Positions 27,989 through 39,143 of a stretch of DNA of 64,000 nucleotides are shown one piece after another. The stretch comes from Parasphingorhabdus sp. (GTDB lineage: Bacteria; Pseudomonadota; Alphaproteobacteria; Sphingomonadales; Sphingomonadaceae): NCBI GenBank assembly GCA_030373505.1, contig JAUCYS010000003.1:1-64000 (forward strand), read 5' to 3'. Under the pieces are notes generated by a model. The model was not told where the DNA came from and did no database searches. It saw nothing but the letters and a program-made list of their open reading frames with translations. How positions within the stretch are numbered: position 1 is the stretch's first letter; each line of letters begins with the position of its first letter. Both the position numbers and the translations under genes were made by a program.

Positions 27989-28780
27989 ATGACCTTACAC
28001 CACACGCGCACGGGCCGCGGAAAACCACTCCTGCTGGTCCATGGGCTTGGGGGAACCTGCCGCTCTTGGGACACGATCTTGCCTGCGCTGGCCCAGGTCA
28101 GGGAGGTAATCGCCGTGGATCTGCCGGGCCACGGGCAGTCCCCCGAAGAGGCCGACAGCGGTACGTTTGACGGGCTGGCGCGCAGCTTGGATAACTGGCT
28201 GGGCGCTGAGAATCTCACGGGAATCGATATGGTTGGCAGCTCCATGGGCGCTCGCATGGTGCTGGAGATGGCGCGACGCGGCCAGGCCGGCGCGGTCGTC
28301 GCTCTGGATCCGGGCGGCTTCTGGCAAGGGTGGGAGCGTGGCTTCTTCAGGACGACTATAACGGCATCGATTGCTCTGGTACGGGCGCTACGGCCGGCGC
28401 TTCCTGCCATTACCGGAAATATCGCAGGCCGGACCGCGCTCATGGTCCAGCTCTCGGCAAGGCCGTGGGCGCTGGATCCCGCGTTCGTATCGCACGAACT
28501 AAGGAGACTGGCGGATACACCTACCATCGACTCGCTGGTGAAGGATCTCGCTTCCGGCGCAAATCAGCAAGGTACTGCGAACACGCCGGCCCCGGTTGTA
28601 ATCGGCTGGGGACGCAAGGATCGGCTGTGTCTACCGCAGCAGGCAAACCGCGCCATGGCGGCCTTTCCTCAAGCAAGGATGCACTGGTTTGAGCGCAGCG
28701 GACACTTCCCGATGTGGGACCAGCCTCAGGAGACCGTCAAGGTCATTCTGGATGCAACCGATCGATCAGGATCATATTGA
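27989..28780 (+). CDS. Alpha/beta hydrolase
   Basis: Alpha/beta hydrolase of 263 aa. 'LLLVHGLGGTCRSWD' is the oxyanion-hole HG motif; the nucleophile is Ser85 in GSSMG; Asp is likely in 'GWGRKDRLCLP' and His in 'ERSGHFPMWDQP'. There is no signal peptide. Substrate cannot be told from sequence. It stands alone with ~290 and ~510 bp gaps on either side. Confidence 0.82.
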   Translation: MTLHHTRTGRGKPLLLVHGLGGTCRSWDTILPALAQVREVIAVDLPGHGQSPEEADSGTFDGLARSLDNWLGAENLTGIDMVGSSMGARMVLEMARRGQAGAVVALDPGGFWQGWERGFFRTTITASIALVRALRPALPAITGNIAGRTALMVQLSARPWALDPAFVSHELRRLADTPTIDSLVKDLASGANQQGTANTPAPVVIGWGRKDRLCLPQQANRAMAAFPQARMHWFERSGHFPMWDQPQETVKVILDATDRSGSY

Positions 28781-29293
28781 CGCTGTCATCGGCGGATTGG
28801 CAGCTCGAAGGCTCCACCATGGGCTTGTCCCACATTGGCGCTTCCCGGGACTAAAGCCGCCGTGGCCTGCCACCTGAACGGGTTGCAGCTTTCAGGGTGG
28901 TGGACAGATGAATCCGATGACTGGAATTAGGGCGCAAAGCGGACATAGTTTTAAATCGCAGCAAATGACCGCTAATGCGGCGGAAGCGGTCATATGCTGT
29001 GCGGGCACCAAATTTCAGATTTTCACCACTGATACTGCGCAAATTTTTCGCAGCCAGGGCGGAGAAGGTGATTTCCAGTGCTCTAAATCCTCTTGTCCCT
29101 CATTCTGGAAGTTTTGTCCTGCCACACTGGATCAACCACCTTATGCCCGATTGACTGACATATTGTTCATAAAAAGTGCTATTAACCTGAATAATGCCTG
29201 TCGACCCAGTTCAGCCCTCACTCAACCCGAATCCGTTAAAAGGGCTTCACAAGCTCGGGAAAAGGTTTCGGGCAGTGTGAAAGGAAAGTGGAC
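28781..29293. other. Intergenic stretch, no convincing gene
   Basis: 513 bp. A 129-codon frame (28908-29297) has many Cys/Ser codons, no family features and overlaps the next start, so I do not call it. GACCGC(TAATGC)GGCGGAAGCGGTC around 28967-28991 forms an imperfect palindrome. TTGACT near 29152 could be a -35 for the next gene, but no -10 at proper distance is clear. Confidence 0.4.
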
Positions 29294-29821
29294 ATGAACA
29301 AGTTGAACAAGGCTCTGGTCGGAACCGCTGCTGCCGCTGCAATGGCCGTTTCTGCAACCCCCGCAATGGCCCGGGACGGGCACAGGGGCGGACCGAGTGC
29401 TGGCGAAGTGATTGCCGGCGTAGCCATCATCGGCGCGATTGCCGCCATCGCCAGCTCCGGCAACAAGGACCGCAGATATCGGGACGATGATTATCGCGGC
29501 GACCGCTATGGCAATGACCGTTATGCGGACAGCCGCTTTGGCAACCGCTATCGCCAGATTGGCCAGCGCCAGGCCGTGAACCGTTGTGTGCGCGCCGCTG
29601 AACGCGGAGCGACCAACTATGGCCGGGCCAATGTCACCGACATTCGCGACATCGACCGGACACGCTACGGCTATCGGGTCAAGGGCCGGATTCTGGTGGA
29701 TCAGGGCCGCGGCCGCTATCAGCGGTCCGGTTATTCCGACAAGGGCAATTTTACGTGCTATATCGAAGGCAACCGGGTTAGCGACGTGCGTTACAGCGGC
29801 CTGCGCTACAGCCGCCGCTAA
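29294..29821 (+). CDS. Secreted Tyr/Arg-rich protein with glycine-zipper-like segment, paralog 1
   Basis: Length 175 aa. Signal peptide ending at about 'ATPAMARDG', then a hydrophobic 'GEVIAGVAIIGAIAAIASSGNKD' segment (residues ~38-60), a stretch rich in Asp, Arg and Tyr, and a small folded C-terminal domain with two cysteines (near residues 99 and 157). It shares layout and the 'IIGAIAAIAS' core with the next gene. Function unknown; envelope location inferred. Confidence 0.7.
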   Translation: MNKLNKALVGTAAAAAMAVSATPAMARDGHRGGPSAGEVIAGVAIIGAIAAIASSGNKDRRYRDDDYRGDRYGNDRYADSRFGNRYRQIGQRQAVNRCVRAAERGATNYGRANVTDIRDIDRTRYGYRVKGRILVDQGRGRYQRSGYSDKGNFTCYIEGNRVSDVRYSGLRYSRR

Positions 29822-29941
29822 TCGATGAACGGTGTTCGCCGATACTGAAAAGGTTCAGCCTGGTGACAGGCTGGGCCAATTATATTCTGTCTCATTGCAG
29901 CTCCGGGTACGGGATGGCTGCGCTCGATAGGGGTATTTGAC

Positions 29942-30598
29942 ATGACCAAGATGACCAGATTTTCTGCAATTGCTGCATCCGCCGCGCTGGTTTTGACCGG
30001 CTTTTCGCCAGCCATGGCCGCGCCGATGCGTAGCGGCTCTGCCATCACTACCCCGATCGATCCGGCAGCGCTGGGCTGGTCTGCGAAGACGGACAAGGCC
30101 AATGGCTGGCGGGATTATCGCGGCTATCGGGACTATCGCGGATACGGAGGATATGGCGGCTATCGTGGTCACCGCCGACATCGCGATGGCATCGATGGCG
30201 GTGACCTTCTGGCCGGCATTCTGGTGATCGGCGGCATTGCCGCCATCGCCAGCGCGGCGTCAAAAAAGGACCGCGACCGGCGCTATGATGACCGGGACTA
30301 TCGCAGCGAAAATTCGCGCTATGACGACCGGCGTTCCGATCGGCGGGAGGACAGCCGATATGACCGGGGAAGCGGGGACATGGACTCGGCCATCAATGCC
30401 TGTTCCGATGCCGCGGAGCGACAGGCCGGGCGCGATGCCCGCGTCGCGACGATCGAATCCGTTGTCCGCGACGGTTCCGGCTGGCGTGTGGAAGGCGAAC
30501 TGGCAAACAGTGCACAGCGCAGCTTTCTCTGCGGCGCCAGCAATGGACGCGTCGATTTCGTGCAACTGGAGGATGGCGAGCTCGCCTTCGCGAACTAG
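29942..30598 (+). CDS. Secreted Tyr/Arg-rich protein with glycine-zipper-like segment, paralog 2
   Basis: Length 218 aa. Signal peptide to about 'SPAMAAP', a Gly/Tyr/Arg repeat (DYRGYRDYRGYGGYGGYRG), the hydrophobic 'GDLLAGILVIGGIAAIASAA' segment, a charged 'DRRYDDRDYRSENSRYDDRR' stretch, then a C-terminal domain with two cysteines ('INACSDAAERQAG', 'SFLCGASNG'). Clearly a tandem paralog of the preceding gene, 120 bp away. Function unknown. Confidence 0.72.
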   Translation: MTKMTRFSAIAASAALVLTGFSPAMAAPMRSGSAITTPIDPAALGWSAKTDKANGWRDYRGYRDYRGYGGYGGYRGHRRHRDGIDGGDLLAGILVIGGIAAIASAASKKDRDRRYDDRDYRSENSRYDDRRSDRREDSRYDRGSGDMDSAINACSDAAERQAGRDARVATIESVVRDGSGWRVEGELANSAQRSFLCGASNGRVDFVQLEDGELAFAN

Positions 30599-30607
30599 CG
30601 CCTGACC

Positions 30608-31399
30608 CTAGACCGCGGTGCGGCCGAATTCCTGACGGGTGACCGGGTGCGATGCGCTCAGGCCGCCGTCGACGGCAATGGCCTGGCCATTGACATAGGA
30701 TGAGCGGTCGGAGGCCAGAAACAGCGCCACTTCCGCCATTTCCATTGGCGAAGCGCCGCGGCGCAGCGGGTTGAGATAGCCGAGCCGGTCTTCTTTGCCC
30801 TTTTCGCGAGCCTTGTCGTAGATGAACTGCGTCATGCCGGTTTCGGTAATGCCGGGGCAGATGGCGTTGCAGCGGACATTGGACGTCGCGAACTGCTGCG
30901 ACGCGACTTTCACCAGATTGATCACCCCCGCCTTGGATGCCGAATAGGCCGGCCCGCCGGCGCCGGACCTTATGCCGGCGACGCTGGCGGTGCAGATGAT
31001 CGAACCGCCATGTTTGCTCTCGGCAATCACCTTGCCGGCATATTTGCAGGCCAGAAACGGCCCGATCAGATTGACCCGCAGCACTTCCTGCCATTCGGCG
31101 ACGCTGCTGTCAAAAATGCCCTCAAAGCCGCCGCCGATCCCGGCATTGGCAAAGAAGACATGCAGATCGCCAAAGCGCTGCTCCGCCGCATCGACCAGCA
31201 TCTCGACATCGCCTTCCGATCCGGCATCGGCCTTGATCGCGATAATATTCCCCTCGGACCCTTTCGCGGTGTCCTCGACCGCGTCGGTGACATCGCTGGC
31301 GATAACCTTGGCGCCATGTTCTGCGAACAGCAGCGCCGCCGCTCGGCCGATCCCGCTACCGGCCCCAGTGATGATCGCGACTTTGTCCTTGAGGTCCAT
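30608..31399 (-). CDS. SDR family oxidoreductase
   Basis: Classical short-chain dehydrogenase of 263 aa: TGAGSGIG cofactor motif, 'FANAGIGGG' (NAG variant), catalytic Ser in 'CTASVAG' and YSASKAG. Asp after the second strand ('IASDVTD') points to NAD(H). Its start is one base from the stop of the upstream kinase gene, so they are cotranscribed. Probable 3-hydroxyacyl-CoA or alcohol dehydrogenase, substrate unknown. Confidence 0.92.
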   Translation of the reverse strand: MDLKDKVAIITGAGSGIGRAAALLFAEHGAKVIASDVTDAVEDTAKGSEGNIIAIKADAGSEGDVEMLVDAAEQRFGDLHVFFANAGIGGGFEGIFDSSVAEWQEVLRVNLIGPFLACKYAGKVIAESKHGGSIICTASVAGIRSGAGGPAYSASKAGVINLVKVASQQFATSNVRCNAICPGITETGMTQFIYDKAREKGKEDRLGYLNPLRRGASPMEMAEVALFLASDRSSYVNGQAIAVDGGLSASHPVTRQEFGRTAV

Positions 31400-31400
31400 A

Positions 31401-32462
31401 TTACGCTCCTGCGCGTTTTGCGGCTTCCCAACCGGCTTGTGCCAGCGGCGTTACCCGGTCGGACATTTCGGCCGCCGCAGCGCTGTTGGCGGTGCCGTCG
31501 GCGACCCGCTTCTGAATGCCCTGTAGAATAGCAGCAATGCGGAACAAATTATAGGCCAGATACCAGTCCATCGGCGGCAGCTCTGCCATGCCGGATTTTT
31601 CGCAATAGCGGGCAATGGCCTCCTCGCGCGACGGGATGCCCAGCGCAGCCAGATCGACGCCCTTGAGACCGCTGCGGCCCTCCGGTTCCATTTCATAGGC
31701 CATCAGCCAATAGGCGAAATCGGCAATCGGATCGCCCAGCGTCGACAGCTCCCAGTCGAGCACTGCGATCACCCTGGGCTCGTCATGCGCGAAAATCATA
31801 TTGTCCAGCCGGTAGTCGCCATGGACGATGCCAAAACTCTTCTGCTCGGGGATGGTCCTGGTCAGCCATTCGATCAGCTTGTCCATCTCCGGAATTTCCT
31901 GCAGCTCGGACAGCCGATATTGCTGGGTCCAGCGGGAAATCTGGCGCTCGCAATAATTGCCCGGCTTGCCGTGCTTCTCCAGCCCCAGTTCGTTCGGGTC
32001 ATAGCTGTGCAGCAGCGCCAGCGTGTCGATCATCTCGAAATAGATCGCGCGGCGTTCCTCGGGATTGCTGTCGGGCAGGGTGCCGTCCCACAGGGTCCGG
32101 CCATCGGCCATGCCCATGACGTAGAACATCGTGCCGATGACGCTGTCATCTTCGCACAGCCCATAAGGCTTGGCGACCGGAAAGCCGGTCGGGTAAAGGC
32201 CGTTGATCACCCGGAACTCGCGGTCAACGGCATGGGCCGAAGGCAGCAATTTGCCGAATGGCTTCTTGCGCAGCACATAAGCGGTTGTCGGCGTGTCGAT
32301 CTTGTAGGTTGGATTGGACTGGCCGCCCTTGAACTTGCTCAGCGTCAGCGGGCCGGCAAAGCCCTCGACATGGGCTTCCATCCATTTCTGAAGCGCCGCC
32401 TCGTCGAGCTTGTCCTTCTCCGGCACAGCCATTGTGCCGGTCATATCGTCCTGTGGATTCAT
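31401..32462 (-). CDS. APH-type phosphotransferase (ACAD10/11 kinase-domain-like)
   Basis: This 353-aa protein has the aminoglycoside-phosphotransferase fold: '[13 protein letters not shown]' (ATP loop), 'VLRKKP' lysine, catalytic '[13 protein letters not shown]' and metal-binding '[13 protein letters not shown]'. This is the ACAD10/ACAD11/LvaA-type kinase rather than a resistance enzyme, and it is next to acyl-CoA genes. LvaA phosphorylates 4-hydroxyacyl-CoA. Start ATG 32462 has GAGGGA upstream; the frame extends 10 codons further but lacks an SD. Confidence 0.87.
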   Translation of the reverse strand: MNPQDDMTGTMAVPEKDKLDEAALQKWMEAHVEGFAGPLTLSKFKGGQSNPTYKIDTPTTAYVLRKKPFGKLLPSAHAVDREFRVINGLYPTGFPVAKPYGLCEDDSVIGTMFYVMGMADGRTLWDGTLPDSNPEERRAIYFEMIDTLALLHSYDPNELGLEKHGKPGNYCERQISRWTQQYRLSELQEIPEMDKLIEWLTRTIPEQKSFGIVHGDYRLDNMIFAHDEPRVIAVLDWELSTLGDPIADFAYWLMAYEMEPEGRSGLKGVDLAALGIPSREEAIARYCEKSGMAELPPMDWYLAYNLFRIAAILQGIQKRVADGTANSAAAAEMSDRVTPLAQAGWEAAKRAGA

Positions 32463-32478
32463 GGAAGTCCCTCTTCCT

Positions 32479-33564
32479 CTAGTTAAAGACAATCACGGAC
32501 CGGGCCGCATCGCCTTTTTTCATTTTTTCAAAACCATCGTTGATCTGCTCTAGCGGAATCGTCTCGGCGACAATGCTATCCAAATCGAGCAATCCGCGCA
32601 GGTAAAAGTCGACCAGACGCGGGATATCGACCGGGAAGCGGTTGGATCCCATCAGCACGCCCTGCAATTTCTTGCCGGAAAGCAGGTCCATCGCGCTCAG
32701 GCCGACCTTGTGATCGAGCGGCATCATGCCAAGAATGGTCGCGGTGCCGCCGCGTTTCAGCGAGCCGACCGCCAGATCACCCGAGGCCGGGCGGCCGACG
32801 GCTTCCACCGCATGATCGACTCCGCCCTTGGTCAGTTCGACAATCTGCTCCGCCGCATCGTCCGCCGAGGCATCGATCACATCGGTCGCGCCGAGCTTGA
32901 TCGCCAGCTCGCGCTTTTCCTTGATCGGGTCGGCGGCGATGATCCGGCCAGCACCGGCGATCTTCGCGGCATTGATGGTCGCCAGGCCGACTCCGCCACA
33001 TCCGACCACAGCAACCGTTTCGCCGGGCGTCAGCTTGCACGCGTTGAAGATCGTCCCGGCACCGGTGGTCACCGCACAGCCGATTACGGCAGCGCGGTCC
33101 AGCGGCATCTCCGGGTCGATCCGGACACAGGCATGTTCGTGGATCAGCATCTGCTCGGCGAAGGCCGACAGGTTGAGCATCTGGCCCACGGTTGTCCCGT
33201 CGGGCCGGGTGATACGCGGCGCTTCGTCAGCGCCGCGCCGCGTATCTGCACCCAGGCACAGCGACATTCGCCCGGACACGCAAAATTCGCAATGTCCGCA
33301 ATAGGCCGACAGGCAGGAAACCACGGCATCGCCGACCGCAACCGTGCGGACTTCGCTGCCAATCGCCTCGACGATGCCCGCTGCCTCGTGCCCCGGAATG
33401 GCGGGCAGGGGATGCGGATAGGCACCATCGATAAAATGCAGATCCGAATGGCAAAGCCCGCAGGCCGCCGTCCGGATCAGCACTTCATGCGGTCCCGGCT
33501 TGGAGATGACGACATCCTCGATAACGAGCGGCTTGCCCGTTTCGACCAATACTGCTGCCTTCAT
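32479..33564 (-). CDS. Zinc-dependent alcohol dehydrogenase
   Basis: MDR-family protein of 361 aa. Catalytic zinc ligands in 'CGLCHSD' and 'GHEAAGIVE'; structural zinc cysteines in 'CGHCEFCVSGRMSLC'; NAD-binding 'VVGCGGVGLATI'. It oxidises primary or secondary alcohols; class III-like, but no glutathione specificity can be shown. It sits between the kinase and the acyl-CoA dehydrogenase, same strand, within a short-spaced operon. Confidence 0.92.
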   Translation of the reverse strand: MKAAVLVETGKPLVIEDVVISKPGPHEVLIRTAACGLCHSDLHFIDGAYPHPLPAIPGHEAAGIVEAIGSEVRTVAVGDAVVSCLSAYCGHCEFCVSGRMSLCLGADTRRGADEAPRITRPDGTTVGQMLNLSAFAEQMLIHEHACVRIDPEMPLDRAAVIGCAVTTGAGTIFNACKLTPGETVAVVGCGGVGLATINAAKIAGAGRIIAADPIKEKRELAIKLGATDVIDASADDAAEQIVELTKGGVDHAVEAVGRPASGDLAVGSLKRGGTATILGMMPLDHKVGLSAMDLLSGKKLQGVLMGSNRFPVDIPRLVDFYLRGLLDLDSIVAETIPLEQINDGFEKMKKGDAARSVIVFN

Positions 33565-33573
33565 GTTCTGCTC

Positions 33574-34875
<1,302 letters not shown>

Positions 34876-34963
34876 TCCCAGTCCTTTTCGTTTTTAACTA
34901 TGCAATTAACTTAACAGAGGCCCAGCCGCTTTTCCACCGCCAAACTGCATGCCGCCCGATTTA

Positions 34964-36406
34964 TCACCTATCAGTTGTGTGGACGGCTGCCTTGGCCGCT
35001 GCGAGAGCAGCGACGCGCGCATCATGATCCGCCCGGTTGATGGGAAAGCGAGAGAAAATCCAGGCACCGCTGATCGCCAGAATGAAGATCATCACTGCAT
35101 AGAAAATCATCAGATTCTCGATAACCGACAGCGCCACTTCGCCGGGCTGCGCCTTGTCCGGCAGTCCCGACAGGCTGACGATCAGCCCGGCCGCAAATAT
35201 TCCCAAACCGGTTCCGCATTTTTGCACGAAAAACCAGCCCGCCGAGAAAACCCCTTCCGTGCGCCTGCCGGTCTCGAGTTCGGAGGCCTCGACAATATCC
35301 GTGACCATCGACTGCGCGGTGATCATTGTCACCACGCTGCCGGTGGTCGCCAGAAATGTGAAGCCGAAGACCAATGTGGTCGATGCCGTTCCGCCGACTG
35401 CAGGCCAGGCTCCGGAGAGATTGAGGGCGAACGGTATGACCCAGAAAATCATCCCGACCAGGCCACCGACAATCGCCACCGGACGCTTGCCAAAGGCCTT
35501 GGTCAGCGGCGACACCAGAAAGAAGGAGCCGACGACGCTGGCGAACAGCAGGATCGGATAATAGAAAAAGGCGGTCTGGGAAAATTCCCATACATAGAGA
35601 TAGAGATAGTTGGAGATGGTGAAGGTAACGCCCTGGTTGATATAGGCAATGGCGCCGGCCCCGAACAGGATCACTGCCGCCCTGTGGGACAGCGCTTCCC
35701 GAATTTCCTCGAAACTCTCCCTGACGCTGGTCTTCTTTGGTCGCTTGTCCGGCCAGTGCGCCACGCGCTTGTGCTGTCCGCGCGCCGACACCAGCGTTGC
35801 AATTGCGATCACCGCGCCGCCGACCAGCCCGTAATTCCAGTAGCCATTTTCGTTCAGCAGCCCGACCGCATGATCGGCATCGGGCACCAGAAATACGATA
35901 TAACCGAGAAACAGCATCGCCAGCCCGCCGGCCCAGCCGAACAGATAGCGGTAGCGCATGATCACGGTGCGCTCGTCATAATCGCGGGTCAGTTCCGGGA
36001 TCAGCGAGGCAGAGGGCACCTCGCAGCAGGACACCAGCACCCGCACCATGATCGCGATCACCAGCAGATAGGCGAAGATCCAGCCGCCCAGACTGGCCGG
36101 GGCCGCCCACAGCAGGATCCAGGCAAGGCCCAGCGGAATCGGCGCGATATAGAGCCAGGGCAGGCGCTTGCCCCATTTTGTATAGGTCCGGTCGCTGAGA
36201 TGGCCGATGATCGGATCGGCAAAGGCATCGACGAACAAAGCCAGCATCAGTGCGAGCGACACCAGTCTGGCATCCAGGCCAATGACCTGATTGTAGAAGA
36301 GCAGCAGGAAGGTTGAAAAGCCGTTGTCCTTCACGCCATAAGCGATCGAGCCGATGCCATGAAACAGCTTGATATGCAGCGGAACCCGATCGGTCGAGAT
36401 TGTCAT
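34964..36406 (-). CDS. MFS transporter, GPH (glycoside-pentoside-hexuronide) cation symporter type
   Basis: A 12-helix inner-membrane carrier of 480 aa. 'ADPIIGHLSDRTYTKWGKRLPW' after TM2 and 'CEVPSASLIPELTRDYDERT' after TM4 are GPH-family signatures. It lies upstream of the catabolic genes on the same strand, 88 bp apart. It may import the substrate; in sphingomonads such carriers are not limited to sugars. Confidence 0.88.
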   Translation of the reverse strand: MTISTDRVPLHIKLFHGIGSIAYGVKDNGFSTFLLLFYNQVIGLDARLVSLALMLALFVDAFADPIIGHLSDRTYTKWGKRLPWLYIAPIPLGLAWILLWAAPASLGGWIFAYLLVIAIMVRVLVSCCEVPSASLIPELTRDYDERTVIMRYRYLFGWAGGLAMLFLGYIVFLVPDADHAVGLLNENGYWNYGLVGGAVIAIATLVSARGQHKRVAHWPDKRPKKTSVRESFEEIREALSHRAAVILFGAGAIAYINQGVTFTISNYLYLYVWEFSQTAFFYYPILLFASVVGSFFLVSPLTKAFGKRPVAIVGGLVGMIFWVIPFALNLSGAWPAVGGTASTTLVFGFTFLATTGSVVTMITAQSMVTDIVEASELETGRRTEGVFSAGWFFVQKCGTGLGIFAAGLIVSLSGLPDKAQPGEVALSVIENLMIFYAVMIFILAISGAWIFSRFPINRADHDARVAALAAAKAAVHTTDR

Positions 36407-36601
36407 CGGGTAGTCCGAGAGGCCATTGCACCGGGTGTGGCTGGCGCGGTTCCGAACACGCCATATTGAGCGCCGGTTAGTCCAGCATTTTTGCCGCTAA
36501 ATTGCATCCATTCTTGCTCCCAAAGCCGGTCTTTTTCTTTGCTGCATAGGCCGCTGCGCTTTTAGCCGTCAAATGATTCCAGCCGCGCGATCGGCAGACG
36601 C

Positions 36602-36614
36602 TACGGAATCCGTA
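36602..36614. promoter_or_regulatory. Operator-like palindrome in the divergent region
   Basis: TACGGA-A-TCCGTA is a perfect 6-bp inverted repeat around one base, in the 317-bp gap between the divergent GPH transporter and acyl-CoA dehydrogenase genes (36407-36723). It may be a regulator site for both halves of the cluster. TATGAT at 36684 is a -10 candidate for the plus-strand genes, with no clear -35. No gene is seen in the gap. Confidence 0.4.
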
Positions 36615-36723
36615 ACCTCCAAAAAGGGCGGCGAATTTTTATCCCGTTTCGCTTGCAGGAATGATTGAACCCGTGCCTTATGCTATGATAAGCAGCGGTT
36701 AACCGATCAATTAAAGGAACACC

Positions 36724-37920
36724 ATGATGTCTGACCTGGAAACCTTCCGCGCGGAAACCGCGGCCTGGCTGGAAGCCAATTGCCCGCCGGAGATGCGGCA
36801 GCCGATGGTTGATGAAAGCGACGCCGTCTGGGGCGGACGCAATCCGACCTTCAAGCCCGGCCAGAAGGAATGGCTAGACGTGATGGCGGCCAAGGGCTGG
36901 ACCGTGCCCGACTGGCCAAAGGAATATGGCGGCGGCGGACTGTCGCGGGCGGAAACCAAAATTCTCGGCCAGGAAATGGCCCGGCTCAAGTGCCGCTCGC
37001 CTCTGTCGAGCTTCGGCATCTGGATGCTCGGCCCCGCGCTGCTGCATTTCGGCACCGAAGCGCAGAAGAAGCATTTCCTGCCGCCGATCGCGCGCGGTGA
37101 AATCCGCTGGTGCCAGGGCTATTCCGAGCCCGGATCGGGCTCCGACCTCGCCTCGCTGCAGACCAGCGCCGTCGACCAGGGCGATCATTTCGTCGTCAAC
37201 GGCCAGAAAATCTGGACCAGCTACGCCGACAAGGCCGACTGGATCTTCTGCCTGACCCGCACCGACAAGAATGAAAAGCACAAGGGCATCTCGTTCATGC
37301 TGTTCGACATGGCCAGCGAAGGCGTGACGACCAAGCCGATCGTGCTGATCTCTGGCCAGTCCGCCTTCTGCGAGACCTTTTTCGACGATGTGAAAGTGCC
37401 CAAGGAATATGGCGAGGGTGTTTCCTCTGTTGTCTATGAAGTCAACAAGGGCTGGGACGTGGCGAAATATCTGCTCGGCCACGAGCGCAGCATGATTTCC
37501 GGCGGTGGGTCGGACGGTGCGACCTCACTCGGCGCCAAGTTCGCTGACCAATATGGCCGTGACGAAATGGGCCGGCTCGACGATCCGATGCTGCGCGCGC
37601 AAATGGCCGAGATGGATATCGACGTGCTCGCCTTCCGCGCCATGGCGGAGCGGTTCGGCGACACGTTCAAGGCCGGTCTTTGCCACCCGGCGCAGCCCAA
37701 TATGATGAAATATGCCGGCACCGAGATCAACAAGCGCCGCCACGAGCTGATCATGTCGGCTGGCGGCAGCGAAGTGCTGGAATGGGAAAGCGAGGCCAGC
37801 AATGGTGGCCTGACCGCGCGCAGCTGGCTGCGCACCAAGGCAAACAGCATCGAGGGCGGCACCAGCGAGGTGATGCTCAACGTCGTCTCCAAGCAGATCC
37901 TGCATCTGCCGGGCGCCTGA
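36724..37920 (+). CDS. Acyl-CoA dehydrogenase, subunit A of a tandem pair
   Basis: 398 aa. 'YSEPGSGSDLASLQTSAV' is the flavin-binding signature; 'NGQKIWTSYADKADW' and the C-terminal 'SIEGGTSEVMLNVVSKQIL' are typical. The ATG at 36724 is followed by another at 36727; AAGGA at 36714-36718 fits either. The next gene encodes a second, divergent ACAD 75 bp downstream, an arrangement seen for heterotetrameric (alpha2beta2) steroid or side-chain ACADs. Confidence 0.92.
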   Translation: MMSDLETFRAETAAWLEANCPPEMRQPMVDESDAVWGGRNPTFKPGQKEWLDVMAAKGWTVPDWPKEYGGGGLSRAETKILGQEMARLKCRSPLSSFGIWMLGPALLHFGTEAQKKHFLPPIARGEIRWCQGYSEPGSGSDLASLQTSAVDQGDHFVVNGQKIWTSYADKADWIFCLTRTDKNEKHKGISFMLFDMASEGVTTKPIVLISGQSAFCETFFDDVKVPKEYGEGVSSVVYEVNKGWDVAKYLLGHERSMISGGGSDGATSLGAKFADQYGRDEMGRLDDPMLRAQMAEMDIDVLAFRAMAERFGDTFKAGLCHPAQPNMMKYAGTEINKRRHELIMSAGGSEVLEWESEASNGGLTARSWLRTKANSIEGGTSEVMLNVVSKQILHLPGA

Positions 37921-37995
37921 CCGGACCACCACTCGAGCCCAATATGGCGAATGGCGCTGCGCGCGCGATGCACCGAATGATTTAAGGACCAAGAT

Positions 37996-39132
37996 ATGCC
38001 GCTTTATCTGAACGAAGACCAACAAATGCTGCACGACAGCGCCGCCGAATTCATGAAGGGCGAGGCCCCGGTTTCGCATCTGCGCGAATTTCGCGACAAG
38101 CAATGCAAGGACGGTTTCTCGCATGCGCTGTGGAAACAGTTTGCGGAAATGGGCTTCACCGGCATCCTGATCGGCGAGGACGACGGCGGTCTTGGCATGG
38201 GTCATGTGGAGGCCGGAGTAGTGCTCGAGCAGATCGGCCGCAATCTGACGCCGTCGCCTTTCCTGACCACCTCGGTTGCCGGCGTCGAGGCGCTCAACGC
38301 TGGCGGCAAGGCGCTGCGCGACAAATATTTTCCTGGCATCCTCTCCGGTGACACGGTGCTGGCGCTGGCGGTCGATGAAGGACCGAAGCACCGTCCGGAC
38401 CAGATCAGCATGGCCGCCACCCGCGAAGGCAATGGTTTCAAGCTTGATGGCAAGAAACAGTTCGTGGTGCAGGGCGGTTCGGCGGACACGCTGATCGTTG
38501 CGGTCCGGACCAGCGGCAGCGCCGGCGATGACAAGGGCCTGACCCTCTTCGCCGTCGATGCGAACGCCCAGGGCCTGGCGAAGAACAGCGTCCGGCTGGT
38601 CGACAGCGCGATGGCGGCGCATCTTGAATTTGACGGCGTGCTGGTCGATGCCGACGCGGTAATCGGCGAGGTCGACGAGGGCGATGTGGTGCTCCGCCGC
38701 CTGCTCAATGCCGGCCGCTCCGGCGCCGCTGCCGAAACGCTTGGCGTGGGTGCCGGCGCGATGGATATCACCGTTGACTATATCAAGGGCCGCAAGCAGT
38801 TCGGCGCGCTGATCGGCTCGTTCCAGGCGCTGCAGCACCGCATCGCGCATCTCTACAGCGAGATGGAAATCGCCCGGGCCACCGTGCTCAAGGCGCAGCA
38901 GATGCTCGACGAAGGCTCGTCCAAGGCCGAACTGATGGTCTCCGTCGCCAAGGCCAAGGCGGGCAAGGCGACCGCGCTGTCGGTCAAGGAAGGCGTGCAG
39001 ATGCACGGCGGTGTCGGCATGACCGACGAATATGATATCGGCCTCTATATGAAGCGCGACCGCGCGCTGCAGGAATTCATGGGTGATGTGAATTATCACA
39101 CCAATCTCGTTGCCGAAATGCACGGCTATTAA
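37996..39132 (+). CDS. Acyl-CoA dehydrogenase, subunit B of a tandem pair
   Basis: 378 aa. Starts MPLYLNEDQQMLHDSAAEF; 'LIGEDDGGLGMGHVEAGVVLEQIG' and 'YIKGRKQFGALIGSFQALQHR' are ACAD features; 'MHGGVGMTDEYDIGLYMKR' ends it. The usual flavin-loop TEP/SEP segment is degenerate here ('AVDEGPKHRPDQ'), as often in the second subunit of alpha2beta2 ACADs. SD AAGGACCAAGAT precedes ATG. Confidence 0.9.
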   Translation: MPLYLNEDQQMLHDSAAEFMKGEAPVSHLREFRDKQCKDGFSHALWKQFAEMGFTGILIGEDDGGLGMGHVEAGVVLEQIGRNLTPSPFLTTSVAGVEALNAGGKALRDKYFPGILSGDTVLALAVDEGPKHRPDQISMAATREGNGFKLDGKKQFVVQGGSADTLIVAVRTSGSAGDDKGLTLFAVDANAQGLAKNSVRLVDSAMAAHLEFDGVLVDADAVIGEVDEGDVVLRRLLNAGRSGAAAETLGVGAGAMDITVDYIKGRKQFGALIGSFQALQHRIAHLYSEMEIARATVLKAQQMLDEGSSKAELMVSVAKAKAGKATALSVKEGVQMHGGVGMTDEYDIGLYMKRDRALQEFMGDVNYHTNLVAEMHGY

Positions 39133-39143
39133 AGGAATTATTG

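Noticed and set aside
28908-29297. 129-codon frame before the first secreted paralog
   Set aside because: No SD or family features, unusual Cys/Ser content, and it overlaps the well-supported start of the next gene.
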